Assembly (NCBI RefSeq): GCF_028737215.1
Contig: NZ_JAQZAM010000003.1
Coordinates: 248,001-312,000 of the forward strand
Source: Actinomycetospora chibensis
GTDB lineage: Bacteria; Actinomycetota; Actinomycetes; Mycobacteriales; Pseudonocardiaceae
DNA length: 64,000 nt
Direction of reading: 5' to 3'
Below are positions 48,196-57,163 of the stretch, one piece after another. The first letter of the stretch is position 1, and each line of letters opens with the position of its first letter. Under the pieces are notes generated by a model, which saw only the letters and a list, made by a program, of their open reading frames with translations, ran no database searches and was not told where the DNA came from. The position numbers and the translations under genes are program-made.

Positions 48196-49741
48196 TGCGC
48201 AGCGGGTTCGGGACGTGCGTGACGCCGGCGGGCATGCTCGTGCCGGGCGAGGGCCCGCGCTCGAGCAGCGGGCGCAGCACCGTGCGGTAGGGCCAGGTGT
48301 CGGCGTCGAGCAGGACCGCCTGCAGGGTGCCCCGGACTCCCGCGTCGGCGGTCCGGGCGACGGCGCCCTCGATGGCGCGTCGGATCGTCGCCCACCAGCG
48401 CGGCTCGGGCGTGCCCGTGTGCCGGACGAGCGCGTCGACCACCCCGCCCAGCCCGACCTCGACGGCGAGGGTCGCGAAGAAGCCGATCAGCTCCTCCGGG
48501 GTGTCGAGCACCAGCGACTGGGTGCCGCCGGGCGTGAACCGGTAGCCCGGCGCGGCCACCGTGAGCCGGCCGGGGTGGACGCGCACGGCGTCGTGGTCGC
48601 GCAGGACGAGGCTCGTCGAGCGGCCGTTCAGGTCCAGCAGCACGTTCTGCCCGTGCATCTCGGGCAGCACGCCGTGACGCAGGAACCCGATCCCGACCTC
48701 GACGACGGCGTCCACGACCGCCCCGAACACCGCCTCCGGATCCCCGAGCGCCGCCAGCGGCCCGTCCCACGCGGACGCGGCCAGCGCGGCGAGCGGCATC
48801 CGGCGGGAGCCGGTCGCGGGCGGCAGCACGCGCAGCGCCGCGGCGAGGTGCCCGGGACGGTCGTCGAGCTCGTCGGAGCCGTCGGGACGGGCGAAGCCGG
48901 CCCAGGCGGTCTCGTCGGCGACGGCGACGCGGGCGGCGAGGTCCGGGTCCGCGGCCAGCACGTCGCGCAGCACCCGCTCGCCACGCTGCGCGAAGTCCAG
49001 CGAGCGGGCCCCGAGCAGCCGGGCCGACCCGAGCGTCGTCACCCCGAGGGGCAGCTTGAGGTGCCGGCCGCCGCCGAGGTCGAGCGTCCGCAGCGACGAT
49101 GTCACCCGTCCCTCACCGGCCCCGCGGTCCAACGGAACGACGATGCCGTCGGCGATCTCGGCGGCGAACGCGACCGGCAGCACGTGCTCGCGGTCGAAGG
49201 GGTGCACGGGGAGGGCCCGGTAGCCGTCCGGGGCGTCGAGCAGGTCCGGGAAGCCGCCGGAACCGAGTCGCAGGTGGTCCGACCGGACCGCGACCGCGTC
49301 GACGGCGACGGTGTGCCCCGGTCCCCAGCGCGCGAGGTCGTCCGCACCCCACCCGGACACCGCCCGCGCCGTGGGGTGGAAGGGCCGTCCGCGCACGGCG
49401 GCGAGCACCTCGCCCACGTTCTCGGTGAGGTCCCCGGACGGCGGGTCGAGGGCGTGGTCGACGGCCGTGTCGAGGTCCCGCGCCACCGCCTCGACGTACG
49501 GGGCGTCGGGGGCCAGGAGCCGGAGGACCGCGGACGGCGTCGCGACCGGGACGCCGTCGAGCAGCACCGGGCCGTCGACGGACCGCGAGGCCTGCAGGAC
49601 CCCGCCCGGCCGGGCCGGCCAGCTGAGCTCCCGGCCGTCCGAGAGCGGCACACGCACCCGGCCCGAGACCAGGGGGGCGGACACGAGGCCCTCGGCGACC
49701 GCGGCGTCGAGCAGGTCGCGCATCACGAGGCGCGCGCTCAC
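48191..49741 (-). CDS. NIS siderophore synthetase (IucA/IucC family)
   Basis: The 516-residue protein starts at GTG 49741, overlapping the SbnA-like stop by three to four bases. NIS motifs: GRPFHPTARAVSGWG, LPVHPFDREHVLPV, SSLRTLDLGGGRHLKLPLGV and TLGSARLL for the ATP-binding part; then MHGQNVLLDLNGRSTSLVLR and DHDAVRVHP for the catalytic end, and VPNPLRT. The enzyme joins carboxylates such as citrate with amines through acyl-adenylates. It is shorter than many NIS enzymes (about 580-620). The subtype (A/B/C) cannot be assigned by eye. Confidence 0.88.
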   Translation of the reverse strand: MSARLVMRDLLDAAVAEGLVSAPLVSGRVRVPLSDGRELSWPARPGGVLQASRSVDGPVLLDGVPVATPSAVLRLLAPDAPYVEAVARDLDTAVDHALDPPSGDLTENVGEVLAAVRGRPFHPTARAVSGWGADDLARWGPGHTVAVDAVAVRSDHLRLGSGGFPDLLDAPDGYRALPVHPFDREHVLPVAFAAEIADGIVVPLDRGAGEGRVTSSLRTLDLGGGRHLKLPLGVTTLGSARLLGARSLDFAQRGERVLRDVLAADPDLAARVAVADETAWAGFARPDGSDELDDRPGHLAAALRVLPPATGSRRMPLAALAASAWDGPLAALGDPEAVFGAVVDAVVEVGIGFLRHGVLPEMHGQNVLLDLNGRSTSLVLRDHDAVRVHPGRLTVAAPGYRFTPGGTQSLVLDTPEELIGFFATLAVEVGLGGVVDALVRHTGTPEPRWWATIRRAIEGAVARTADAGVRGTLQAVLLDADTWPYRTVLRPLLERGPSPGTSMPAGVTHVPNPLRT

Positions 49742-50790
49742 CGTGACAGGGCGACCCGCCTCGCCCGCGCCCGGTCGAGCCAGGCGTCGTCGTAGACGCG
49801 GTCCAGGTACCGGTCGCCGCGGTCGGGGAAGATCGCGACGACGCGCGCGGGCGGCACGACGTCGTCCAGCAGGCGCGCCACCGCGGTGACGACGGCCCCG
49901 GTGGAGCCTCCGGCGAAGATCGCCTCGGTGGCCAGCAGCTCGCGGCACGCCTCGGCCGCCGTCGCGTCGTCGACGTGCTCGACGCGGTCGATCTCGTCGG
50001 GGGAGTGCAGCTCGGGCACGCGGCTGGACCCGAGGCCCGGCAGCTCCCGGCACCCGCCCCGGCCCCCGAAGATCACCGAGCCGACGGCGTCGGCGGCGAC
50101 GACCTGCAGCGGGTCGCACACCTCCCGCAGCCGGCGCGCGCAGCCCAGCAGGCTGCCCGTCGTCGACACCGCCCCGACGAGGTGGGTCGGCGGGACGAGG
50201 AGCTGGTCGACCAGCTCGGCGCCGGTGCCGTGGTAGTGCGCGAGCCAGTTCCGCTCGTTGGCGTACTGGTTGATCCAGACCGTGTCGGCGGTGGTCGCGA
50301 GGATCTCGTGCACCCGTGCCAGGCGCGTGTGCAGGTACCCGCCGGCCTCGTCGGGCTCGTCGACGACCTCGACGTCCGCTCCGAGCCCTCGCATGATCGT
50401 CACGTTGGCGGCGCTGGCGTTGCGGTCGACGACGCAGGTGAACGACAGGCCGTGCAGCTGCGCCGCCATCGCGACGGCGACCCCGAAGTTGCCCGAGCTC
50501 GACTCGACCAGCCGGCTCCCGGGCGGGATCGACCCGTCGGCCATCCCGCTCGCCACGATGTAGCGGGCGGAGCGGTCCTTCATGCTGCCGCCCGGGTTCA
50601 TCAGCTCGAGCTTGGCGAGGACCTGCACCCCCGGCCGGTCGAACAGCCGTCCGAGCTCCACCAGGGGTGTCGCCCCGATCGTGTCGAGCACCGAGGCGTG
50701 GACGGCCTCGGGACCCGGATCGAGGGGACCCCGATCGAACCAGGCCAGATCACCGGCGGGGCCCGGTCGGGGCCCACGGGCGAGGGTCAC
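49738..50790 (-). CDS. SbnA-like 2,3-diaminopropionate pathway enzyme (cysteine synthase fold)
   Basis: The 350-residue PLP enzyme starts at GTG 50790 behind GGAGGTG. PLP lysine K71 lies in MNPGGSMKDRSARYI; the substrate loop is ESSSGNFGVAVAMAA; the phosphate loop STTGSLLGCARRL, and FPDRGDRYLDRVY ends the core. From memory, MNPGGSxKDR and the late GSVIFGG segment fit SbnA better than CysK or cystathionine beta-synthase. SbnA joins O-phosphoserine and glutamate. It is coupled to the NIS synthetase gene. Partner SbnB-like gene at 19167. Confidence 0.83.
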   Translation of the reverse strand: MTLARGPRPGPAGDLAWFDRGPLDPGPEAVHASVLDTIGATPLVELGRLFDRPGVQVLAKLELMNPGGSMKDRSARYIVASGMADGSIPPGSRLVESSSGNFGVAVAMAAQLHGLSFTCVVDRNASAANVTIMRGLGADVEVVDEPDEAGGYLHTRLARVHEILATTADTVWINQYANERNWLAHYHGTGAELVDQLLVPPTHLVGAVSTTGSLLGCARRLREVCDPLQVVAADAVGSVIFGGRGGCRELPGLGSSRVPELHSPDEIDRVEHVDDATAAEACRELLATEAIFAGGSTGAVVTAVARLLDDVVPPARVVAIFPDRGDRYLDRVYDDAWLDRARARRVALSR

Positions 50791-50852
50791 TCACACCTCC
50801 GTCGCGACGTGTCCGGGCCGGGGCGGGAGATCCTCGTGGACGGCTCCCGCCC

Positions 50853-50871
50853 CGAACCCAGGCAACCCTAA
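50853..50871 (-). promoter_or_regulatory. Candidate iron-box half site upstream of sbnA-like gene
   Basis: AGGCAACCCTAA matches one half of the IdeR palindrome (AGGCTAACCTAA) at 10 of 12 positions; the other half is poor. It lies 63 bases upstream of the SbnA-like start. Confidence 0.35.
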
Positions 50872-50926
50872 CCACGGCGGAGGGCGTGCCGATCGGGTGA
50901 TCGGCGATGATCCGGATGAGGGTCGG

Positions 50927-51355
50927 TCAGCCCGCGTTGTCCGGGACGTCCGAGGCCTTGACCGCGCCCCAGCCGTGCCAGCGGTCCACCTCGATCCACG
51001 CGGCCACACGGCCGCGGTCACGGATCGGGTAGGGCTTGCCGGTGTAGTGCTGCGAGCACCGGTCGATGATCGTCAGATCGTCGTCGTCGGCCCACTCGAC
51101 GATGTGGCCCTGGATGCTGACGTGGGTGTACCAGTCGTCCTCGGACAGGATCGAGATCGACACCCGCGGGTCCTTGCGCAGGTACTCGACGCGCTTGCGC
51201 GCCCTGTCCATGTTGACCAGGACCCGGCCGTCCTCCCAGAGGTACCAGGTCGGCACCGAGACCGGCTGGCCGTCGGGGCGCACCGAGACGATCACACTGG
51301 GGTTCGGCTTGCGCAGGAGTTCCTGGACCTCGTCGGGCAGCGGGGGCTTGGGCAT
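50927..51355 (-). CDS. PPOX-class (F420-dependent-type) flavin/deazaflavin protein
   Basis: The 142-residue protein starts at ATG 51355 behind GAGAGGA. Its split-barrel core reads NPSVIVSVRPDGQPVSVPTW, YLWEDGRVLVNMDRARKRVE, YLRKDPRVSISILSEDDWYT and VSIQGHIVEW. Short actinobacterial members of this class bind F420 or FMN and reduce varied substrates or bind biliverdin. The specific role is not apparent. It lies between the SbnA-like gene and the MFS transporter on the same strand, about 135 bases from the former. Confidence 0.87.
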   Translation of the reverse strand: MPKPPLPDEVQELLRKPNPSVIVSVRPDGQPVSVPTWYLWEDGRVLVNMDRARKRVEYLRKDPRVSISILSEDDWYTHVSIQGHIVEWADDDDLTIIDRCSQHYTGKPYPIRDRGRVAAWIEVDRWHGWGAVKASDVPDNAG

Positions 51356-51416
51356 GTCGTCCTCTCGTCGGGGGTGGTGCGCGGTCTCGGGCAGGAGTGC
51401 TCTGTGAGCCCCGATC

Positions 51417-52694
51417 TCACACGCGCCCGGCCTCCGCGGAACGTCGGCCCCGCACCACCAGGGCGCGCGCGACGACCGCCGTCAGGCCGAGGGCCACGAC
51501 GACGAGGCCGTAGACCTCGGCGACGGGCCGTAGCCCGAGGTGCACGGTCGCGATGCCGGCGGCCACCGCCGGGAGGCTGAAGGCGAGGTAGGCGACGACG
51601 TAGGCGACGGCCATGAGCTCGCCGCGGGTCTCCGGGGCGGCGATCCGGGCGAGGGTGCCGAAGCAGCCCAGCGAGGCCATCCCGAACCCGACGCCGGCGA
51701 CGACGGTGCCCGCGGCGGCGCCGAGCGGGACACCGAGCACGAGCCCACCCAGCGTGACGAGGGTGCCGACGGCGAGCAGCCCGCCGGCCGGGGCGAGCAG
51801 CGTCGCGGGGGAGCGGCGCAGGACCGCGACGGCGGTGACCGCACCCACCCCGCACAGCAGGGTGACGACGACGCCGCCGACGAGGTGGCTGCGCAGCCCG
51901 AGGATCTCGGCGGCCACCGACGGGCCGAGCGAGAGGTAGAGCCCGCCGAGCGCCCAGCTCGCCGCCAGCGTCGGCACGATCGCGAGCACCTCGGCGCGCA
52001 GGCCCGTCGGGATCCGGACCCGGGGGCGCAGCGAGGCGAGCGCACCGGTGCGTCGCGGCGCCGTCTCGGGCAGCAGCGCCAGGACGACGCCGACGACCGC
52101 GAAGCCCAGGAGCAGGACGCCGTAGACGAGGCGGGTGGGCGCCGGGGCGTACTCGACGAGCAGCCCACAGCCCAGCGCACCGAGCGCCAGGCCGATCAGC
52201 GGCGTCGTCGCATTCGCGAGCCCGGCGCGACGAGGGCTGAGATCCACCAGCGTCGCGGCCATCGCGGTGATCGCCGCGCCGGTGGCCGCCCCCTGCACGG
52301 CGCGCGCGACGAGCAGCATCGTCACGTTCGCCGCGAGCAGGAACAGCACCACGGCGACGGTCTGGACGCCCAGCGCGACCGCCAGCACCGGCCGTCGCCC
52401 GACGTGGTCGGACAGGCCACCGACCACCAGGAGTGAGGCGAGCAGGAAGACCACGTAGACCGCGAAGATCGCCGTCAGCGTCGCCGCCGAGAAGCCCCAC
52501 TGCGCCTGGTAGACGACGTAGAGCGGGCTCGGGACGCTCGAAGCGGCCAGGAAGAGCACGACGACCCCGGCCACCGCGGCGAAGAGCCGGCCGCGGCGGA
52601 CGGGGTCGAGGCTGTCAGCGGGTGCCGTCACCCACGGCGCAACACCCGCGTCGTCGGTTCTATGTCCGGGCGTAGCGGGAGAGGTACTGCTCAC
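51417..52694 (-). CDS. MFS transporter
   Basis: The 425-residue protein has about 12 membrane helices. The loop 2-3 signature GGLSDHVGRRPVLAVALG is clear, and a second-half variant RLRR-like loop follows. GTG 52694 overlaps the AlkB end by 35 bases and has no good ribosome site; a later GTG at 52631 would remove the hydrophilic N-terminus. Substrate unknown: drug/sugar export type. As it is near the siderophore genes it could export the siderophore, but nothing in the sequence shows this. Confidence 0.85.
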   Translation of the reverse strand: MSSTSPATPGHRTDDAGVAPWVTAPADSLDPVRRGRLFAAVAGVVVLFLAASSVPSPLYVVYQAQWGFSAATLTAIFAVYVVFLLASLLVVGGLSDHVGRRPVLAVALGVQTVAVVLFLLAANVTMLLVARAVQGAATGAAITAMAATLVDLSPRRAGLANATTPLIGLALGALGCGLLVEYAPAPTRLVYGVLLLGFAVVGVVLALLPETAPRRTGALASLRPRVRIPTGLRAEVLAIVPTLAASWALGGLYLSLGPSVAAEILGLRSHLVGGVVVTLLCGVGAVTAVAVLRRSPATLLAPAGGLLAVGTLVTLGGLVLGVPLGAAAGTVVAGVGFGMASLGCFGTLARIAAPETRGELMAVAYVVAYLAFSLPAVAAGIATVHLGLRPVAEVYGLVVVALGLTAVVARALVVRGRRSAEAGRV

Positions 52695-53838
52695 GCTTGC
52701 GCGGGTGGATGTTGGCCAGGGTGACGTCGCCGCCGTAGTGCGCGAGCACCTTGCGGTCCATCATCGCCCGCCACACCGGCGGGAAGAGCGCGACGACGAT
52801 CATCGAGCCGTAGCCGCTGGGCAGCTGCGGCGACTCCTCGAAGTGCCGCAGCGTCTGGTAGCGGCGCAGCGGGTTCGCGTGATGGTCGGAGTGCCGCTGC
52901 AGCTGGTAGAGCAGCAGGTTCGACACCGTGTGGTCGGCGTTCCAACTGTGCCGGGGGTCGGTGCGCTCGTAGCGGCCGTCCTCGCGTCGCTGGCGCTTGA
53001 GCCCGTAGTGCTCGAGGTAGTTGACGACCTCCAGCAGCGAGAAGCCCACGAACGCCTGCAGGATCAGCCAGGGCAGGACCACCGGCCCGAACGCGACGAC
53101 GAGGGCGACGAACAGCACCAGGGTCATCGCCCAGGCGACGCCGATCTCGTGGTCGAACGGCGTGTGGCTGCCCTTGGACCGGCGCTTCGACTCCAGGTGC
53201 CACGACGAGCGCAGGCTGCCCCAGACCGTGCGCGGCAGGAACATCCAGAAGCCCTCGCCGAGCCGTGAGCTCGCCGGGTCCTCCGGGGTCGCGACGCGGA
53301 CGTGGTGCCCGCGGTTGTGCTCGACGTAGAAGTGCCCGTAGGCCGAGCTCGCGAGCGCGATCTTCGACAGCCAGCGCTCGACGTCCTCGCGCTTGTGGCC
53401 CAGCTCGTGGGCGGTGTTGATGGCGACGCCGCTGACGACGCCCATGGTCAGCGCGAGACCGAGGTCGGCGTGCCAGGGCAGGTCCCAGCTCGCCCACACC
53501 CAGCACGAGAACACCAGGCTCGCGTACTGGATGGGGATGAACAGGTAGGTCACCCAGCGGTAGTAGCGGTCGGCCTCGAGGCGCTCGCGCTCGGACTCCG
53601 GCGGGTTGTCGTCGGTGGCGCCGAAGATCATGTCCAGCGCCGGCAGGATCACGAAGAGGATCATCGGGCCGATCCACCACCAGCCGGCCCAGCCGGTGGC
53701 GGTGGACAGCCCCGCGCCGGCGAACGGCATCGCCGGCATCACGGTGGCCAGGGGCCACAGGTAACGCTTGCGGTCTCGCCAGGGGCGCTGCGGGGTGTCT
53801 TCGTCGGGCGCGGTGTCCGACACGTACTCGGTGCTCAT
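52660..53838 (-). CDS. alkB: Alkane 1-monooxygenase (AlkB-type)
   Basis: The 392-residue membrane diiron enzyme has all His boxes: AINTAHELGHKR, YVEHNRGHHVRVATPEDPAS, LEVVNYLEHYGLKR and LQRHSDHHANPLRRY. There are about six membrane helices (PMILFVILPALDMIFG and others). It hydroxylates medium-chain alkanes at the terminal carbon using electrons from rubredoxin. ATG 53838 lies behind GGGAGACAGG. No rubredoxin gene or fused rubredoxin domain is in this window. The TetR gene upstream and the GAGACAA dyad suggest repression. Confidence 0.95.
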   Translation of the reverse strand: MSTEYVSDTAPDEDTPQRPWRDRKRYLWPLATVMPAMPFAGAGLSTATGWAGWWWIGPMILFVILPALDMIFGATDDNPPESERERLEADRYYRWVTYLFIPIQYASLVFSCWVWASWDLPWHADLGLALTMGVVSGVAINTAHELGHKREDVERWLSKIALASSAYGHFYVEHNRGHHVRVATPEDPASSRLGEGFWMFLPRTVWGSLRSSWHLESKRRSKGSHTPFDHEIGVAWAMTLVLFVALVVAFGPVVLPWLILQAFVGFSLLEVVNYLEHYGLKRQRREDGRYERTDPRHSWNADHTVSNLLLYQLQRHSDHHANPLRRYQTLRHFEESPQLPSGYGSMIVVALFPPVWRAMMDRKVLAHYGGDVTLANIHPRKREQYLSRYART

Positions 53839-53895
53839 GGGCCTGTCTCCCTCGACACGACGGCTCGTGACGAAGTGTGCGCGGTGATGCGCTCC

Positions 53896-53919
53896 GAGAC
53901 AATACCTAATTTTTGTCTC
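53896..53919. promoter_or_regulatory. Operator candidate for alkB
   Basis: GAGACAA and TTGTCTC are perfect inverted arms with a 10-base AT-rich centre (TACCTAATTT). It lies 58 bases upstream of the alkB start and overlaps the tetR stop codon. The AT-rich centre likely holds the alkB promoter. Confidence 0.65.
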
Positions 53920-54514
53920 AGTCTCGCGGATGGGCTAACAGCGCGGCGACCAGATGGGCCATGCGCTCGCCGACGTCGACCGGGTCGAGGGCCGGCGCGA
54001 CCACATGAGAGATGACGAGACGGACGACCGCGTCGACGGTCTCCTCGACCCGGGACGGCAGGAGCTCGGGCTGCCGCCGTGCGAGCCACGCCGCGAGGAG
54101 GGCGCGGGCGGACTCGCGGATCGACTCCGACCGCGAGGTGAGGAACGGCAGCAGCCCGGCGTCGCCGGACCGGCTGCCCGTGAGGACCGCGCGGAGGAGG
54201 GGGTTGTCCGCCGCCTCCTGCAGGGTCAGGCGCGTGGCGGCAGCGACGGCGAGGGCGACGTCGTCGTGCTGATCGAGGGCGTCGGCGATCGCGGCGAAGA
54301 ACCGCTCGGCCTCGCGGGTCATGAGCGCCTCGCCCAGGCCGTCCTTGTTGCCGAACTCCCGGTAGAGCGTCGGGCGCGAGACCCCGGAGTCGACCGCGAC
54401 CTCGCCGACGCGCACCCGCTCCCAGCCCCGCTCGACGGTGTGCTGGTGGGCCGTCTCGAGGACCCGTTCGCGCACCTGTCGCCGGAACTCCAGGCGCAAC
54501 GACTCGCCGCTCAT
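53918..54514 (-). CDS. TetR-family regulator, probably of alkB
   Basis: The 198-residue protein starts at ATG 54514. HTH: VLETAHQHTVERGWERVRVG, then VAVDSGVSRPTLYREFGNKD, like the TetR recognition helix. The C-terminal half is helical with RLTLQEAADNPLLRAVLTGS and VVRLVISHVVAPALDPVDVG. It precedes alkB on the same strand by about 80 bases, matching the arrangement of AlkU-type regulators in actinomycetes. The dyad between them is the best operator candidate. Confidence 0.9.
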   Translation of the reverse strand: MSGESLRLEFRRQVRERVLETAHQHTVERGWERVRVGEVAVDSGVSRPTLYREFGNKDGLGEALMTREAERFFAAIADALDQHDDVALAVAAATRLTLQEAADNPLLRAVLTGSRSGDAGLLPFLTSRSESIRESARALLAAWLARRQPELLPSRVEETVDAVVRLVISHVVAPALDPVDVGERMAHLVAALLAHPRD

Positions 54515-54794
54515 CCCGTCAGTGTCACTCACCGCAACCGGCGCGGTGCGCGGAGCAGTCCTCTCGCGCCCGGTCGGTCGTGCCCGTTGGCCTGCGGGAG
54601 GTGCTCGGGTTGGGCCGACCAAGCGTCGCGGACGGCGCAACGTCAGCGGCCGGTCGCCGAGTGTCACTGGGCCGAAGCGCGTCACTTCCTCAGGATGTGC
54701 GACTCGCGAGTAACGACGGTCCCCGGACGCCGATGTCCGCGCAGATCACCCGGACGCACCTGGTGGTCCACCGTCCGGCCGAAGGGGTCCGCAC

Positions 54795-55607
54795 ATGGTC
54801 GTTCGATCCGGTCGTCTGCTGCCGAGCGTGATCGTCGGTGCCCTCGTCACCGGCGCCCTGGCCCTGGGGGCGGGGGTGGCGGGGGCGGCAGAGACCTGCC
54901 TCCTCGAGGGACAGACCTTCACGATCGTCGGAGCTATGACCAAGGGCACGGCTGACGAGTGCCTGCTGAACAGCACGACGCCTTCGGTCACCGAGCTCAC
55001 TGCCTATGTGGCCGTCCAGCTTGCGGATTCGGGCGCACCGGGGAACAACCCAGCCGAGGGCGCCGGCTCCGTTGGGTCGACCGACGGAGGTTCGATCATG
55101 CCGAGCCAGGCCCCCGAGGCTCCGGAGTCGCCGGTCCCGACTCCGGCGACGACCACGGCCCCCTCGAACACGGCACCTGACTCAGAGACAAGGACCGTTC
55201 CGGCAGTCGGGCCGCAGGCGGCCGGGCCCGCGGAGCCGCCGGCGCTCCTCCCGCCGGCGGCCCTGCCCGCCCCGGATGTGCGCGGTGCCGTCGCCCTGAC
55301 CGGGTTCGCGCCGGGCGGGCTGATGGCGGGTGTGCCCGCGCTGCGCTTCGGCTCGTTCGACCCGAGCCTGCTGCGGGTGCCCGCGGGCAGCCCCCTGCGG
55401 ACCCTCACCGGCGTCACCCCCGGCTCGCCGGTCACGACGTCGAGCGACGTCCAGGCGATGGCGCTCGACGGCCTCCCGAGCGGGCTGGGGACGCCTGCGG
55501 TGCTGGGCGTGCTGATCCTCTCCACGCTCGCGGGCTTCGCCCTGCGCCACCGGGTGCTGCGTCGGGTCCGGCTCGCCGCCGCACCGAAGTCCGAGCCGGC
55601 GACCTGA
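54795..55607 (+). CDS. Secreted or surface protein with signal peptide and C-terminal membrane helix
   Basis: The 270-residue protein begins with a signal peptide (LLPSVIVGALVTGALALGAG and AGAAETC). Two cysteines follow (AAETCLLEG and DECLLNST), then a long Pro/Ala/Thr-rich middle and a C-terminal helix VLGVLILSTLAGFALRHRVL with basic tail. This layout resembles a wall-associated protein anchored by its C-terminus. No sortase LPxTG motif is seen. I recognise no family. Confidence 0.7.
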   Translation: MVVRSGRLLPSVIVGALVTGALALGAGVAGAAETCLLEGQTFTIVGAMTKGTADECLLNSTTPSVTELTAYVAVQLADSGAPGNNPAEGAGSVGSTDGGSIMPSQAPEAPESPVPTPATTTAPSNTAPDSETRTVPAVGPQAAGPAEPPALLPPAALPAPDVRGAVALTGFAPGGLMAGVPALRFGSFDPSLLRVPAGSPLRTLTGVTPGSPVTTSSDVQAMALDGLPSGLGTPAVLGVLILSTLAGFALRHRVLRRVRLAAAPKSEPAT

Positions 55608-55610
55608 GAC

Positions 55611-55863
55611 CTCGGTGGCGAATCCCGCGCTCAGCGCGGCTTTCGTCACCGAGGATCGCGCCAGCGGTGACGGACAACGGCAGACATGCGTGTTTCCGTC
55701 ACCCGAACAGCGATCAGCGCGGCGCCAGGTCGCAAGATCCCGGGTTCGTGGAGCGAATGCCCCGCTGAGCGGAACGCGCGGCTCCACGAACCGAGATCTC
55801 GCCCCCGACCGTTCCGGCGAAGGGTGCCCCTCACCGCTCAAGTCGGCCGAAGGTGCCCTTCGC
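55611..55863. other. Spacer with four consecutive hairpins
   Basis: In about 280 bases without a gene there are four inverted repeats: CTCGGTGGCGAA/TTCGTCACCGAG (55611-55653, with an inner CCGCGC/GCGCGG stem); GGTGACGGA/TCCGTCACC (55666-55703); GGTTCGTGGAGC/GCTCCACGAACC (55743-55792, inner CCGCT/AGCGG); and GCGAAGGG/CCCTTCGC (55817-55863). They lie between converging genes, so they may be stacked terminators or a structured RNA. Confidence 0.6.
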
Positions 55864-55892
55864 GCGGACGCCGCCCGCGCGCACCACGGCGA

Positions 55893-57161
55893 TCACCGCG
55901 CCGCGTCGGTCCCCGCGAGCGCGACGGGGAGGTGCTTGATCCCGTTCACGAAGATGCTGCGCAGGCGGTCGGGCTCGCCGACGACGCGCAGGTCGGGCAT
56001 GCCGGCGAAGAGCTCGCGGAAGAGCACCGCGACCTCGCGACGGGCGAGGTGCGCGCCGAGGCAGAAGTGCGGGCCGTGGGCGCCGAAGCCCTGGTGCGGG
56101 TTGGGGGAGCGGCGCAGGTCGAGGCGATCCGGGTCGGCGAAGACGGCGGGGTCCCGGTTCGCCGCGCCGTACACGAGCAGCAGCTTCTCGCCCGCCGAGA
56201 CGGCGACGTCGCCGACCGTCGTGTCCGCCACCGCCGTGCGCCGCATCCAGTTGATCGGCGAGGCCCAGCGGACGATCTCGTCGACCGCGGTGGGCGTGAC
56301 CCCGTCGACCTCCGAGGACCACGCCTCCCACTGGGAGGGGTCGAGATGCATGCCCCAGACGCCGTGGGTGATCGCGTTGCGGGTGGTCTCGTTGCCCGCG
56401 ACGCAGAGCAGGATGAAGAACGACGCGATCTCCTGGTGGGTCAGCCGCTCGCCGTCGACCGTTCCGTGCACGAGCGCCGAGGTGATGTCGTCGGTCGGGG
56501 CGGCCTCGCGGGCGGCGGCGAGCTCGGTCATCAGGCCCGAGAGCCCGGCGCCGGCGGTCAGATAGTCGCCGAGCGGGTTGTCCGAGGTGACGTACTCCGG
56601 GTCGTCGCCGGCGAGGATGACGTTGGAGTGGGCGAACACCTCGTCGCGCCGGGACTCCGGCACGCCCATCATGTCGCAGATGATCAGCAGGGGCATCCGG
56701 GCGGAGACCTCGGTGACCAGGTCGAACGAGCCGTCACCGGCCAGCGCCTTCTCGCGCGCCGCCGCGATCACCGACCGGGCCACCCGCGTCACGTCGGCCA
56801 GCAGGGCCTCCGTGCGCCGCGGCGTGAACGCCTGGGCGGCGATGCGCCGGATCTTGGTGTGGCGCGGGGCGTCCATGCTGATCAGCGAGCCGAAGAACTC
56901 GTGGGCCTCCGACGGCAGGTCGAGGATCGAGACCGCCCCCCGGCCCGAGCAGAACAGGTCGGGGTTCTTGCTGACGTACTCGACGTCCGCGTGCCGGGTG
57001 ACGGCGCGGAAGCCGGGGCCCCGCTCGAACCCGGGGAACTCGGGCTCGGCGAACCACGGCAGCCCGGGGTCGGCGCGCAGGGCGTCGAACGCCTCGAACC
57101 GGCGCGCCCAGGGCGCGGCCCAGAACTCGCGGTCACCGAGGTCGACGGTCGGGAGCGACAT
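55893..57161 (-). CDS. Cytochrome P450, CYP125/124/142-like
   Basis: The 422-residue P450 has the heme loop FGAHGPHFCLGAHLARRE with C367, I-helix CVAGNETTRNAI (E258-T259), and K-helix E295/R298. The SPINWMRRTA segment and the end VNGIKHLPVAL resemble CYP125/124/126/142 enzymes that oxidise sterol side chains or methyl-branched chains; this is by memory of motifs. No ferredoxin or sterol genes adjoin. A TTGGCA-GGA-TGCCAA dyad lies three bases before the start codon. It converges on the secreted-protein gene. Confidence 0.9.
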   Translation of the reverse strand: MSLPTVDLGDREFWAAPWARRFEAFDALRADPGLPWFAEPEFPGFERGPGFRAVTRHADVEYVSKNPDLFCSGRGAVSILDLPSEAHEFFGSLISMDAPRHTKIRRIAAQAFTPRRTEALLADVTRVARSVIAAAREKALAGDGSFDLVTEVSARMPLLIICDMMGVPESRRDEVFAHSNVILAGDDPEYVTSDNPLGDYLTAGAGLSGLMTELAAAREAAPTDDITSALVHGTVDGERLTHQEIASFFILLCVAGNETTRNAITHGVWGMHLDPSQWEAWSSEVDGVTPTAVDEIVRWASPINWMRRTAVADTTVGDVAVSAGEKLLLVYGAANRDPAVFADPDRLDLRRSPNPHQGFGAHGPHFCLGAHLARREVAVLFRELFAGMPDLRVVGEPDRLRSIFVNGIKHLPVALAGTDAAR

Positions 57162-57163
57162 GA

